DNA of 64,000 nucleotides from JADJXV01 sp046328995 (GCA_046328995.1 JAXLVN010000002.1:1-64000); one strand, 5' to 3'; shown: positions 9,860 through 18,508, counted from the first letter of the stretch. The notes: generated from the sequence alone by a model not told the origin. Made by a program: numbers and translations.

Positions 9860-10618
9860 CTAAATCATCACCCCAAGTTCGGGTGGATAACCGATTTTTT
9901 CAAGAATCAATCCTTGTGGCGGGGCGAGTGTACTGTTGAGTCTGCGGTCGGCTAAATTGAGCGATTCTATGAGGTTGCTGATAGTGCGCTTGTGACAGGC
10001 GGCGTCCATCATCGCGCCGACAAGCGAACGCACCATGCCATAGACGAAGCGATCGGCCTTGATGCGCAGGCGGAGACCATTGTCAATCTCGGTCCACTCG
10101 CAGATGTGCAGGTCGCATACATAGCTTTTCGTATCTTCATTACGCTTGGAAAAAGTGGTAAAATTATGCTTTCCAAGGAAGATAGCCGCCGACTCAGCGA
10201 GCACATCATGGTCAAATTGATAATTCACATGCCACGAAAAATACCGATTGAACACCGACTGATCGGTCGTAATAGAATAGGAATACTCGCGGGAAATGGC
10301 GTCAAAACGTGCCTGAATCGGACGCTCGGTCACCTGCGCGGCAGCAATGCGGATAGACTTTGGCAAGCGGGAATTAATCGCAAGAGCGATTTTATGGTCG
10401 GGAATTTTAAAATCATCGGGCAGCCGAAGATGTGCCACCTGACCGCGGGCATGCACGCCTGCGTCGGTACGACCCGCGCCGACTATCCGCATTTCCATTC
10501 CCGTGAGAATGCGCCACGCTTTCTCGAGTTCACCCTGAATCGTGGGCGCATTGAGCTGGAATTGCCAGCCGCCAAAATTTGTTCCGTCGTATTCGACCCG
10601 TAGAAGCAACGTTCTCAT
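9860..10618 (-). CDS. truA: tRNA pseudouridine(38-40) synthase TruA
   Basis: TruA isomerises uridines 38-40 in the anticodon arm of many tRNAs to pseudouridine in the cytoplasm. The 252-residue product (start at ATG 10618; a TTG lies one codon upstream) has the family's opening VEYDGTNFGGWQ and the active-site motif GRTDAGVHA, in which Asp52 is the expected nucleophile. The later block around FTTFSKRNEDTKSY and the C-terminal YGMVRSLVGAM also fit. Length is normal for the family. It starts 10 bases after mtaB ends, so the two tRNA-modification genes are almost certainly one transcript. Identification is secure. Confidence 0.96.
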   Translation of the reverse strand: MRTLLLRVEYDGTNFGGWQFQLNAPTIQGELEKAWRILTGMEMRIVGAGRTDAGVHARGQVAHLRLPDDFKIPDHKIALAINSRLPKSIRIAAAQVTERPIQARFDAISREYSYSITTDQSVFNRYFSWHVNYQFDHDVLAESAAIFLGKHNFTTFSKRNEDTKSYVCDLHICEWTEIDNGLRLRIKADRFVYGMVRSLVGAMMDAACHKRTISNLIESLNLADRRLNSTLAPPQGLILEKIGYPPELGVMI

Positions 10619-10628
10619 CAATAATCAC

Positions 10629-11972
10629 TTACAGTAAAATTGGAATATAATGTGGTGTGTGGTCATCCTCAAGTATTGGCTGCTCAAGGAGTTCGGCTCG
10701 AACGGTATCGCCGAGAAATTCTACAAGCCGCACACGCACCGGCGCTTGGATAATCGACGGTGATGCCGGGAATTCCACACGAACATAATTCTCCGTCCAG
10801 CCGATCCAGAGTCCGGTTTCGTGGTTGTAGGACTCGGGGAGTACGGTGCGTTCGCTGCCGACTTGCGAACGGTAAAATTCACTTTTCTTCATCGCCGATA
10901 GATTCCGCAGGCGCGCCGTGCGCTCCTTGCGCTTGGCATTCGGTACTTTTCCGCTGTACACTGCTGCGGGCGTATTTTCACGTTCGGAGTAGGTAAAAAC
11001 GTGTAAGTAGGAGATGGGTAATTGATGGAGAAACGCAAACGTCTCCTCAAAATGCGCGTCCGTTTCCCCCGGAAAACCCACAATCACATCCACGCCGATG
11101 CAGCAGTCGGGCATACTTGACTTGATATTCGTAATTAATGCCTCGTAATTCTCGGCTTTGTAGCGGCGGCGCATCAGGCGGAGGATTTCGGGCGAACCGC
11201 TTTGGAGCGGGATATGGAAGTGAGGAACGATATGCTGTGATTTTGCAACAAGTTCGACGATTTCCGGCGTCAGTAAATTCGGCTCAATCGACGAAATTCT
11301 AAATCGCGCAGCCGGCTTGCGCTCTTCAATAGCGCGAAGAATATCGATGAATTTCTCACCCGACGGAGCGCGGTAGTCGCCGAGATTAATTCCCGAGAGC
11401 ACAATTTCCCGAAAACCCGAGCGGATGAGTCCGTCGATTCGCGAGGAGATGGTGGCGAAGTCCATGCTCCGGCTTTCGCCTCGCGCAAGGGGTATCGTGC
11501 AAAACGAACAATTATAATTACACCCATCCTGCAGCTTGAGAAATGCCCTACTCCGGCTGTCATTTTCGGCAGAATGCGCTTCGGTAAATTCCACATCCGA
11601 GAGGTCGGAAACATGGATTTGGGGCGTGTCAATTTTACGGAAGTCTTTGAAAATAGACTGTATTTCAAACTTTTCTTTGCTACCGAAGACGGCATCGACA
11701 CCTTCGATGGTGGCGATTTCCTCGGGTTGGAGTTGAGCGTAACATCCCGTGACCCCGACAAATGCATCGGGCGAGGTGCGCAGGGCTCGGCGGATGATTT
11801 TCCGGCATTCGGTATCGGCATTTTCGGTGACGGTGCAGGTGTTGATGATGACGGCATCGGTCGGCTCGCCGAATTCGACGATGGAGTGTCCGGCCTGCTC
11901 AAACTGTTCGCGCAGGGTCGAGGTCTCGGCATAATTGAGCTTGCAACCAAGCGTATAAAACGAAATATTCAT
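10629..11972 (-). CDS. mtaB: tRNA t6A37 methylthiotransferase MtaB
   Basis: A radical-SAM enzyme that converts N6-threonylcarbamoyladenosine at tRNA position 37 to its 2-methylthio form. I use ATG 11972 (MNISFYTLGCKLNYAET), which begins exactly at the conserved N-terminal domain; the upstream extension adds 31 residues with no match. The N-terminal UPF0004 domain holds the three cluster cysteines (in YTLGCKLN, INTCTVT and VTGCYAQ). The radical-SAM core has CNYNCSFC, which binds the second iron-sulfur cluster. The C-terminal 60 residues fit a TRAM domain. The LGCKLN opening separates MtaB from MiaB and RimO. The gene is followed within 10 bases by truA. Confidence 0.93.
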   Translation of the reverse strand: MNISFYTLGCKLNYAETSTLREQFEQAGHSIVEFGEPTDAVIINTCTVTENADTECRKIIRRALRTSPDAFVGVTGCYAQLQPEEIATIEGVDAVFGSKEKFEIQSIFKDFRKIDTPQIHVSDLSDVEFTEAHSAENDSRSRAFLKLQDGCNYNCSFCTIPLARGESRSMDFATISSRIDGLIRSGFREIVLSGINLGDYRAPSGEKFIDILRAIEERKPAARFRISSIEPNLLTPEIVELVAKSQHIVPHFHIPLQSGSPEILRLMRRRYKAENYEALITNIKSSMPDCCIGVDVIVGFPGETDAHFEETFAFLHQLPISYLHVFTYSERENTPAAVYSGKVPNAKRKERTARLRNLSAMKKSEFYRSQVGSERTVLPESYNHETGLWIGWTENYVRVEFPASPSIIQAPVRVRLVEFLGDTVRAELLEQPILEDDHTPHYIPILL

Positions 11973-12068
11973 AACGGAATAAGCTCCATAAGCGCCGCTA
12001 TCTGCGCTAAATCGCGTAATTTTCAGGTTAATTTTCTGCAAAAATAACGAATAATCCCGAGGCAAGGT

Positions 12069-12470
12069 ATGAAACCCGGTGTAGCATCAGCAAGCTATGA
12101 ATTTGAAACTCCCGTTACTCCCGAAATGGCGGCAACTCTTGACGGGCGGCTTTTGCATCCCGTCTATTCCACATTTTGGATGGCGTATCATGCCGAAGTA
12201 GCCGCACGGCTTGCGATTGAACCGTATTTTGAAGATGGTGAAAACGCCGTTGGCGGTGTGGTCGAAGTGCGCCATGAAGCGATGGCGGCTGTTGGCGATA
12301 CGGTGAGGATTAGCGCAAAAGTCGTCGAAGTCAAAGGTCGGAAAATTGTCTGTGAAATTGACGTACATTCTCGGTCGCGTCGGATTGGAAGTGGACGCCA
12401 AGTCCAGATTTGCATGGAAGATGCGGAGATCAAGCGGCTTGTGGCCGAGGCGCAGGCGAGAGTCTTATAA
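12069..12470 (+). CDS. Hotdog-fold thioesterase, FlK-like family
   Basis: The 133-residue protein resembles small single-domain hotdog thioesterases of the fluoroacetyl-CoA thioesterase-like group: a beta strand, then HPVYSTFWMAYHAEVAA (the hotdog helix region), then VGGVVEVRHEAMAAVGDTVRISAKVVEVKG, which is the family's typical central strand pair. It should hydrolyse an acyl-CoA in the cytoplasm, but the substrate cannot be read from sequence. It diverges from mtaB, with 96 bases between the starts. Its stop overlaps the end of the converging glycosylase gene by 6 bases. Confidence 0.8.
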   Translation: MKPGVASASYEFETPVTPEMAATLDGRLLHPVYSTFWMAYHAEVAARLAIEPYFEDGENAVGGVVEVRHEAMAAVGDTVRISAKVVEVKGRKIVCEIDVHSRSRRIGSGRQVQICMEDAEIKRLVAEAQARVL

Positions 12471-13040
12471 GTCAAGACGAGATTGCACGAGGAGGCGCAG
12501 TTCGGAGATGATATCCCGTTCGAACCAATCATTCTTCCGCAGCCAGAGTGTGTTACGCGGTGACGGGTGAGGCAGAACGGCGAAGCGGGGGAGGTAATCA
12601 TGAAAATGACGCACTGTATCGGCGAGCGTTTTTTTCTTGGTTTTCCGCAGATAATATGCGTGTGCATAGTGCCCGACGAGGAGCATGAGTGATACGTGCG
12701 GCATACAAGCGAGTAATTGTTCATGCCACAGCGGAGCGCATTCAGGTCGTGGCGGCAGGTCACCGGAGGTGCCGGTGCCGGGGTAGCAGAATCCCATCGG
12801 CATGAGTGCAAAGAGGTTCGTATCATAGAAGAGTGACTTGTCGATGCCAAGCCAGGAGCGGAGCGTATCGCCGCTGCGGTCATTCCAGGGAATGCCGGTG
12901 TGGTGCACGATGCGTCCGGGTGCCTGCCCGACGATGACGATTTTGCTCAGTGCGCTTGCCCGCACGACGGGATGAGCGCCAAAGGGTAAATGCTGAGCGC
13001 AGACGCTGCAGGAGCGGATTTGAGCTAATAATGTGTTCAT
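12465..13040 (-). CDS. Uracil-DNA glycosylase superfamily protein
   Basis: The 191-residue protein has the motifs of the UDG superfamily: GQAPG with an adjacent HHTGIPWNDRSGDTLR (motif-1 region that contacts uracil), an internal FALMPMGFCYPG and the late PHPSPRN motif that inserts into the DNA minor groove. The N-terminal pair CSVC and the H near FGAHP resemble the short metal-binding start of some families, but the full four-cysteine cluster of family 4 is not seen. It probably removes uracil or another damaged base. It lies 19 bases downstream of the DUF4397 gene at the end of a minus-strand gene row, and its end overlaps the thioesterase gene tail to tail. Confidence 0.82.
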   Translation of the reverse strand: MNTLLAQIRSCSVCAQHLPFGAHPVVRASALSKIVIVGQAPGRIVHHTGIPWNDRSGDTLRSWLGIDKSLFYDTNLFALMPMGFCYPGTGTSGDLPPRPECAPLWHEQLLACMPHVSLMLLVGHYAHAYYLRKTKKKTLADTVRHFHDYLPRFAVLPHPSPRNTLWLRKNDWFERDIISELRLLVQSRLDL

Positions 13041-13059
13041 AATTTAGAAGAGGCGTAAC

Positions 13060-13734
13060 TTAATCCTGCATAACCCATGTATGGAGGCGCTCATTTCCCG
13101 TTGCAGTAGCGTCACTCTTGAGAAGAATCGTATAGCATTTTCCGTTCTGCGCCTGAAAGAGTGCGCTGTAGCTAGCATTCGTCGATTTCTCAACCACTGT
13201 CAGCGACGTATTTCCTGCATCAATTGCACTGTAATCGGTAAACGACTGAAATGTTTTATTCGGGAATACCACTCCTCCTGCCGCCGACACATCGACCATA
13301 CCGGCGGCCATCGACGCATGAATAAATCGAATAAATGATTTTCCTGCAATAGGTTGTGGAGCTTCATCCCGGAGAGCAAGCCCGAGCATCGACGTTGGCA
13401 CACCCATCGCGATAATCGTGTGCGGTTTTTTCGGAGCAAAATCCGAAAGAATACTCAGCAGCGCCTCACCCGTCGCTGCCGACGTCAGCCGAATATTCCG
13501 CACACCACTTCCAATATCAAAATATCCCGATGACGTATCGGTAAATGCGACCGACTGTTTGCGGATTTTATCATTATCCAGGCAATTAAGAGCAGGTGCG
13601 CCGGACGAGGCATTGATGATGCGTACTTGCGCCTTGACCGTTGGCTCGATGTCCTGAACAGTAGAGTTTTCGACTGCGCAGGTGCAGGCGCCAAGAAGGA
13701 CCGAGAGTCCGAATGCGAGAAGATTGAGTTTCAT
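13060..13734 (-). CDS. DUF4397-domain lipoprotein
   Basis: The 224-residue product starts with a lipoprotein signal peptide: MKLNLLAFGLSVLLGAC, with lipobox LGAC and the lipidated Cys17. It is therefore predicted to be attached to a membrane facing the periplasm or surface. The rest fits DUF4397, a beta-rich envelope domain: QVRIINASSGAPALNC near the start, and a second related block FIRFIHASMAAGMVDVSA about 110 residues later. It follows the anti-sigma/barrel gene by 29 bases and precedes the glycosylase by 19. The position suggests it belongs to the ECF envelope module. Its molecular role is unknown. Confidence 0.83.
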   Translation of the reverse strand: MKLNLLAFGLSVLLGACTCAVENSTVQDIEPTVKAQVRIINASSGAPALNCLDNDKIRKQSVAFTDTSSGYFDIGSGVRNIRLTSAATGEALLSILSDFAPKKPHTIIAMGVPTSMLGLALRDEAPQPIAGKSFIRFIHASMAAGMVDVSAAGGVVFPNKTFQSFTDYSAIDAGNTSLTVVEKSTNASYSALFQAQNGKCYTILLKSDATATGNERLHTWVMQD

Positions 13735-13763
13735 AATGAGTTGATAAATAAAGAGTAATGATG

Positions 13764-14969
13764 TTAAAAATTAATACTCATACCATAGGTAATCCCGAGC
13801 TTCTGCGTTTGGAAATACGTGCTGCCGACGGGATAGACCAAGAGCGAACCCTCCGCTGCAAGCACGAATGAAATACGCTCTTCGGGAGTATACCGTATCC
13901 CTGTGCTTATTTTGCCGATCGGACCATTCTGCGCCCAACCGATGAAGCCCTGAGCAAACGGATTTACGCCCTTGATACCCACATCACCGAGCGAGTACCG
14001 GTACGCGACGCCATACCACCATAGCGACGGACTCTGCCGATAGGCAAACGTCTGCCCGCCGTTCTCACGAGTGAAATCCTGATGAAATACCTCGCGTCCG
14101 CCCGCAAGCCCGAGCGCATGATGTTCCGATAGCGCATACAGCACACTCGCCGAGAGATTACTCAGCACCGGAAGCGAGGCCGGTGTATCAGTGAAGTCGG
14201 GTAATGACCGCAGCTGAGATATTCCATTGGTCTGCACCGTAAGCCCAAGTAATTCATTAGGTACAATTGATTCAGCGCTTGAGAATGAAGTAGCGTATAG
14301 CGGCGACGAATTCTGTGGTGCGATGTTCTGCACCATAGGAGAAGAGGGCTGAATATACGCAGCGGACATCGTCAGTACGGCAGGTGCATCACCGACTTCA
14401 GTTGCCGGAGCGTGCGAAGAATTTTCACCGGAATTATATACTTCAGAAGCAATTACACGAGGTTCACGCACTGCGTTTCTTGCCGGAGCAGCAGGAATTT
14501 CAACCATCGTGAGTGCATTCCGGTCGGTAATTTCCGATGTCAGAGGACGCGTCGCGGGCTGCGGACGCTTGAGAATTTCCGCCATGAGCAGGTGGGTATC
14601 CGTTTCACGCGGACTCCACCACAGGAAAAAAAGAGCAGTAAGCGCAGACGAGAAAAGTGCGGTGTAGAGAATTTTTGGCCACATGCCGCTATCTCCGGCG
14701 GCGGCAGGAGGTATCGGCAGTGGAACAGGAGGAGTGTCTGTATCAGCCTGTGGCAGCGCGAAGCCCAGGGACGCAAAGACCGCCTGCGTCGCTTCGACCG
14801 GTGTCGTGGTGCGCGACATGTCTTTCTGAACGGCGGCGTTGAGGCGGGTCTGGGTTTGGAATTCCCGCCGAACATCTTGATTCACCGAGAGTTCGGCAAA
14901 AAGTATATCTTCGCTGCTGCTGTCGAGCGTGCCGTCTAAATAGTCGTGTATGAGCTTTCCGTAGGGCAT
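13764..14969 (-). CDS. Anti-sigma factor-like protein fused to a C-terminal beta-barrel-like domain (copy 1)
   Basis: I start it at ATG 14969 (MPYGKLIHDYLDGTL); the longer frame would overlap the sigma gene. The 401-residue chain has four visible parts. Residues 1-75 are acidic-helical and resemble the cytoplasmic end of ECF anti-sigma factors, without a zinc HxxxCxxC motif. Residues 98-118 form one hydrophobic helix. A Pro/Ser/Thr-rich linker of about 150 residues follows. The last 130 residues have alternating polar/hydrophobic strands with aromatic ends and finish in MSINF, with a terminal Phe as in outer-membrane barrels. Copy 2 at 38395-39657 has the same order and shared landmarks (GFALP before the helix; GGR and ENG in the barrel part). 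Its place 19 bases after the sigma gene supports an anti-sigma role. That role and the barrel fold are inferences. Confidence 0.7.
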   Translation of the reverse strand: MPYGKLIHDYLDGTLDSSSEDILFAELSVNQDVRREFQTQTRLNAAVQKDMSRTTTPVEATQAVFASLGFALPQADTDTPPVPLPIPPAAAGDSGMWPKILYTALFSSALTALFFLWWSPRETDTHLLMAEILKRPQPATRPLTSEITDRNALTMVEIPAAPARNAVREPRVIASEVYNSGENSSHAPATEVGDAPAVLTMSAAYIQPSSPMVQNIAPQNSSPLYATSFSSAESIVPNELLGLTVQTNGISQLRSLPDFTDTPASLPVLSNLSASVLYALSEHHALGLAGGREVFHQDFTRENGGQTFAYRQSPSLWWYGVAYRYSLGDVGIKGVNPFAQGFIGWAQNGPIGKISTGIRYTPEERISFVLAAEGSLLVYPVGSTYFQTQKLGITYGMSINF

Positions 14970-14988
14970 GGCATTGAGTAGAATTGTG

Positions 14989-15600
14989 CTAGAATTTGGA
15001 TATATCAGCAATATATGGTGAGAGAATTTGCTTGATTTTTTCTTTGGCGCGCCAGACCCGATTCTTGAGAGCCGGGATGCTGTCGCCGGTAATGTCGGCG
15101 ATTTCTTCGTAGGACATGTCGTGATATTGCCGCATCACGAAGGCATCACGATACTCAAAGTCGAGGTATTCGAGCGCGGTGTGAATGAGAGTCAGGAGCT
15201 CTTCCTGTTCGTAATGATGCCCATGAACCGTCAGATGAAACTCCTCAATCACCACCGTTTCTTTCTTGTCGCGGTTGTAATTCAGGCAGAGATTCCGCGC
15301 GATACGCATGAGGAAACCGCCGACATTTTCCACGCTGCTCTCATGCGCTGCGCTTTTAAAAAACCGAACAAATGTTTCCTGAAAAATATCCCGCGCTTCG
15401 TCGGAATTCCCCGTAACTTTCAGGCAATACGCATAGATACGCTGATTGTAGCGATGATACAATTCCCCAAACGCACACTCCGACTCAGCGCCCGTCGAGC
15501 GCCGGAGCACATCAAAGAGCTGAGAGTCGGAGTATGCGGTAAATTTTTGCTTCACGGGAGTCGTATGGGAATGGAAGTAATAGTCTGTTTTTACAAGCAA
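14989..15600 (-). CDS. ECF-type RNA polymerase sigma factor (copy 1)
   Basis: A sigma-70 family extracytoplasmic-function sigma factor. Region 2 is visible as FGELYHRYNQRIYAYCLKV followed by ARDIFQETFVRFFK, and region 4 as the DMSYEEIADITGDSIPALKN helix-turn-helix. The only start codons are TTG at 15600 and GTG at 15555. The GTG start gives an N-terminus that lines up exactly with copy 2 (37833-38393), so it may be the real one and the protein would be 188 residues. The barrel gene upstream stops at 15601, so translation is probably coupled. The partner anti-sigma/barrel gene follows after 19 bases. Confidence 0.9.
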   Translation of the reverse strand: MLVKTDYYFHSHTTPVKQKFTAYSDSQLFDVLRRSTGAESECAFGELYHRYNQRIYAYCLKVTGNSDEARDIFQETFVRFFKSAAHESSVENVGGFLMRIARNLCLNYNRDKKETVVIEEFHLTVHGHHYEQEELLTLIHTALEYLDFEYRDAFVMRQYHDMSYEEIADITGDSIPALKNRVWRAKEKIKQILSPYIADISKF

Positions 15601-16308
15601 TTAAAATGTAATTCCAAGCATCAGCGAGAAGGTACGGTTCATCACTTCATCACCATCGGTGAGCGGTACAGCGCTGAGACTAAAGCGCGCGTCCACCATC
15701 ATTTCTGCGCCGAGCATGCGTACGCTCATGCCGCCGCCGAGTATTGCGCCGGCATCAAACGGGATGAAATCACGATTGAATTCCGTCGGTTCCTCGCTCG
15801 AAATCACGGTATTGGTGCCGGGAATGACTTTGTAAAGACGCGAATTATTCTCACAATTCACCGCGCCGAACGGACCAAAATAGAGGTTACCCCGGACCGC
15901 TTTTCCGATAGGTGCTACAAATTTAAAGAGAATTGGAATCTCAAGATACGAGAGTTTTATATCATAAAGATTTTGCGTGGTATTCCCGCGTAACTGTAGC
16001 ACCTGTGCACCCTTGACCGAATACATTACTTCCGGCTGAATGGCAAATACCCGCGAAATTCCAAGGCACAGCGACAGCCCGGCACTCATGCCTGTCTGCG
16101 GTGTAATCCGCACATCGTCAATTGCATCGCGATCAAAACTATACATATCCGACCGAATCCGCCCGGCCTTGAGCGTCATGCTTGTCAGCGATTCTTCCTC
16201 ACGCTCGACTAGGGATGGCTGAGCAAATGCCGGAGTACCTGCAGCTTGAAAGGTAATCCAGAGAGCGATAAGTGCTATGAATCGGTATAACTTGCTGGTA
16301 GATTGCAT
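15601..16308 (-). CDS. Outer-membrane beta-barrel protein (PorT/porin-like family)
   Basis: The 235-residue protein begins with a signal peptide ending AGTPAFAQ. The remainder shows alternating strands typical of small 8- to 10-strand barrels: GMSAGLSLCLGISRVFAIQ, then VMYSVKGAQ, YLEIPILFKF and a final FSLMLGITF with an aromatic last residue. The YLEIPILFKF phrase is a hallmark of the OMP_b-brl_2/PorT-like group common in Bacteroidota. The gene runs directly into the ECF sigma factor with no gap and follows the PD40 lipoprotein by 27 bases. The ligand is unknown; it may be a target or a co-sensor of the sigma module. Confidence 0.85.
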   Translation of the reverse strand: MQSTSKLYRFIALIALWITFQAAGTPAFAQPSLVEREEESLTSMTLKAGRIRSDMYSFDRDAIDDVRITPQTGMSAGLSLCLGISRVFAIQPEVMYSVKGAQVLQLRGNTTQNLYDIKLSYLEIPILFKFVAPIGKAVRGNLYFGPFGAVNCENNSRLYKVIPGTNTVISSEEPTEFNRDFIPFDAGAILGGGMSVRMLGAEMMVDARFSLSAVPLTDGDEVMNRTFSLMLGITF

Positions 16309-16335
16309 AATGATATCTCCTTGATAAATAAATGA

Positions 16336-17454
16336 TTATCGTGTAAAGAAACCAAATATCACATTCGTGGCAATTAGTTTTTGCGTCAGAGATGCAAGGT
16401 CGATGACCATCAGATTACCCGCTTCTTCATAGCCGCCGGCACCGTAATTCAACGGGTAGGAATTAAACACCAGCTTCTTGCCGTCGGGCGACCATTGCGC
16501 GTATTGCTCAATGGAAGTAGGCGTGTTGGTGATATTCTTCTCACCGCTGCCATCCGGACGCACGGTCATAATATCCACCGCTGCCTGACTCCCCGCGCTG
16601 CTCGTTACTTTTGAATACGCGATCTGCGTGCCGTCGGGCGACCACACAGGAAGTGCGCAGATACCGGACACGATTTTTCGGCGGGAATTCGACTCAATGG
16701 TATATACCCAGAGTTCGGTTGAAACTCCTTTAATACCTCGCACATAGACAATTTCCTTGCTGTCGGGCGACCAGTCTAAGCGCGAGTCACCGTCGGCAAA
16801 GATCGCAGCGCTGTCGGCAATTTCATTCCAGGTAACGGAGAATTTCCCGTTCTCATAGCTAATCGTACCCACGGCAATGGTTTTATTCCCTGTATAATAG
16901 GCAAGGTGTTTGCCATCAGGTGAAAACGTCGGGAACGACTCGGCAAAAGAATTGGATGAAATCAGCGTTTCGCCCGTGCCGTCGGTGTTGATAAGGTAGA
17001 TGTTTTTTTTGTCTGTCGCCCGCATAAACGCTACTTTACTTGCATCGGGCGCGAGAACGGGATAGAAAATTTGTCCATTGGGTGATGGTGCGCTTGGTAC
17101 GAGAACTTTAGCATTACTTCCATCGGTATTAGCGAGGATAAGCTGCGCATTTTCCTTGAACTCACCGGCGGTAAAAGCGATTTTTCCGGCGCGTGGTGCT
17201 GCGGTAACTGCTGACCATATATTGGAAGTAATGAATCCGCTCGTCGTATTCCACTGACGTTGATTCGAGCCGTCGGAGAGTGCGGTGAAGATTTGAACGG
17301 AATTGATATTTAAGCTGTAGTTAAAGAAAATCTGGCTTTCGCCATTGCCCGGAGTCGGAGTGGTATCGACGGGTGAAGCACACTTATTGCAACTCGACAG
17401 GGTGAGTGAAAGAGCGCAGAGCACCGAACAACATAACCATACAATTGCTTTCAT
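16336..17454 (-). CDS. PD40 (WD40-like) beta-propeller lipoprotein
   Basis: ATG 17454 gives a lipoprotein signal peptide, MKAIVWLCCSVLCALSLTLS followed by the lipobox cysteine; the 61-residue upstream extension has no signal character. The 372-residue product has five or six TolB-like PD40 repeats, recognisable by phrases such as LAPDASKVAFM, FSPDGKHLAYY, WSPDSKEIVYV, WSPDGTQIAYS and WSPDGKKLVFN. These form a six-bladed propeller. Such lipoproteins often bind proteins or glycans in the periplasm. It is the first gene of the operon that includes the barrel, sigma and anti-sigma genes. The partner is unknown. Confidence 0.88.
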   Translation of the reverse strand: MKAIVWLCCSVLCALSLTLSSCNKCASPVDTTPTPGNGESQIFFNYSLNINSVQIFTALSDGSNQRQWNTTSGFITSNIWSAVTAAPRAGKIAFTAGEFKENAQLILANTDGSNAKVLVPSAPSPNGQIFYPVLAPDASKVAFMRATDKKNIYLINTDGTGETLISSNSFAESFPTFSPDGKHLAYYTGNKTIAVGTISYENGKFSVTWNEIADSAAIFADGDSRLDWSPDSKEIVYVRGIKGVSTELWVYTIESNSRRKIVSGICALPVWSPDGTQIAYSKVTSSAGSQAAVDIMTVRPDGSGEKNITNTPTSIEQYAQWSPDGKKLVFNSYPLNYGAGGYEEAGNLMVIDLASLTQKLIATNVIFGFFTR

Positions 17455-17797
17455 GACAAAGACTTTCAGAGATAGTAAGAGATAAATTTGGTTGTAATTT
17501 TTTACGGCACAATCGTGTGGCGCGCCCACTTTTTTGATCCGCTTCATAGGAGTGAAACACGATGGTGAAAATGGTCTCAAATTTTTTTGGGTAATTTTTG
17601 CAGAACACAGAATCAGGGCTGTAGGGGCGAATCGCATTCGCCCTTGTCGTGCAGGATGTGGGCGAATTCAATTCGCACATACGAAGGTGAAGAAGACGCA
17701 CGCTTATTGTTTGGCAAGCATTTTTTATAGGGTGTAGAATGTGGGGAACGGAAGAATCGTTGGAGGGAGATGCAGTAAAAGAAGAGAACGGAGTATT
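17455..17797. repeat. Intergenic region with REP-like palindromes
   Basis: No gene is seen in these 343 bases. At 17625-17643 is a perfect hairpin, an 8-bp stem GGGCGAAT / ATTCGCCC around the loop CGC. At 17662-17676 is a second, related hairpin with stem GCGAAT / ATTCGC and loop TCA. The two share the core GCGAAT and look like a REP pair. They could also shape transcript ends of the DUF2071 gene. Confidence 0.65.
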
Positions 17798-18508
17798 CTA
17801 TAGTTTCCGTCCGTCTAGGACTCGTATCTCCGACCCTTCAGCTAAGAATACTGAGAGTGGAGTTTCCCGATTGAGGAATTCAAAGTCCTGCCCATAAACA
17901 TTCCCAAAATCCACGGCAATTTCATAGTTTTTAATGGGATAGACCTGCCATTTGGGATGCTCGACACCATACTCGGAGGTCGCGCTGTTGCTGACCTTGG
18001 TATAGCCCCAGTAATGTTCGGTGATGAATTCTTCTTCGCTGCCGTCCATTATCGGCACGCCTATCGGCGAGGCATTGACCGCGAGAGAATTCCACCCTGT
18101 TTTTTTCCATTTGTACTCAATTCGCTGCGATGTGCCGGCATCCTCCCAGGAATGACTCATCGGGAGCGTTTCGTAGTTTTCGTGATAGACGGTATTCGCT
18201 ACAAGCGTAAGTAACTGCTTGGAAACAATTTCTTTAATGAATACGACGCCACGTTTCCACTCGCCATTATCCAGGTAGCGTACATAAAAACGTAGATTCA
18301 CTTCTTCGAAATTGACATGAAAGGGGATGGAGAATCCTTTGACTTTGGTATTGAGGAACATAAAGCCCACCAAGCTGACGTAACAGGTGTTGTTCCAGAG
18401 GTCGAGTTCGGTGCCATGCGGCACGTATGGCGCGAGCACACTCGGGTCCACGGCATAATTCGCCATGATGAGTTTGCGCCATTCGGCTTGTAAAAATACG
18501 TTAGACAT
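17798..18508 (-). CDS. DUF2071 family protein (YqjF-like, acetoacetate-decarboxylase-like fold)
   Basis: The 236-residue protein fits DUF2071. It opens with FLQAEWRKLIMANYAVDPSV, continues with LDLWNNTCYVSLVGFMF, and has the central VNLRFYVRY and RGVVFIKEIVSK blocks. The family shares its fold with acetoacetate decarboxylase, but no reaction has been assigned to this branch. No signal peptide is present, so it should be cytoplasmic. It stands alone, with 102 bases to rfbA on one side and the REP-bearing gap on the other. Confidence 0.85.
   Translation of the reverse strand: MSNVFLQAEWRKLIMANYAVDPSVLAPYVPHGTELDLWNNTCYVSLVGFMFLNTKVKGFSIPFHVNFEEVNLRFYVRYLDNGEWKRGVVFIKEIVSKQLLTLVANTVYHENYETLPMSHSWEDAGTSQRIEYKWKKTGWNSLAVNASPIGVPIMDGSEEEFITEHYWGYTKVSNSATSEYGVEHPKWQVYPIKNYEIAVDFGNVYGQDFEFLNRETPLSVFLAEGSEIRVLDGRKL

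Noticed and set aside
9748..9939. A small protein starting MGYCHNCALCASCVK, with a look-alike at 36336-36617 on the minus strand
   Set aside because: The shared residues come from the dispersed 69-bp repeat. The rest differs and overlaps real genes (truA; dapD).
11270..11950. A 226-codon minus-strand frame inside mtaB
   Set aside because: It is a shadow frame rich in Pro, Ser and Arg; mtaB in the other frame is a clear match to its family.
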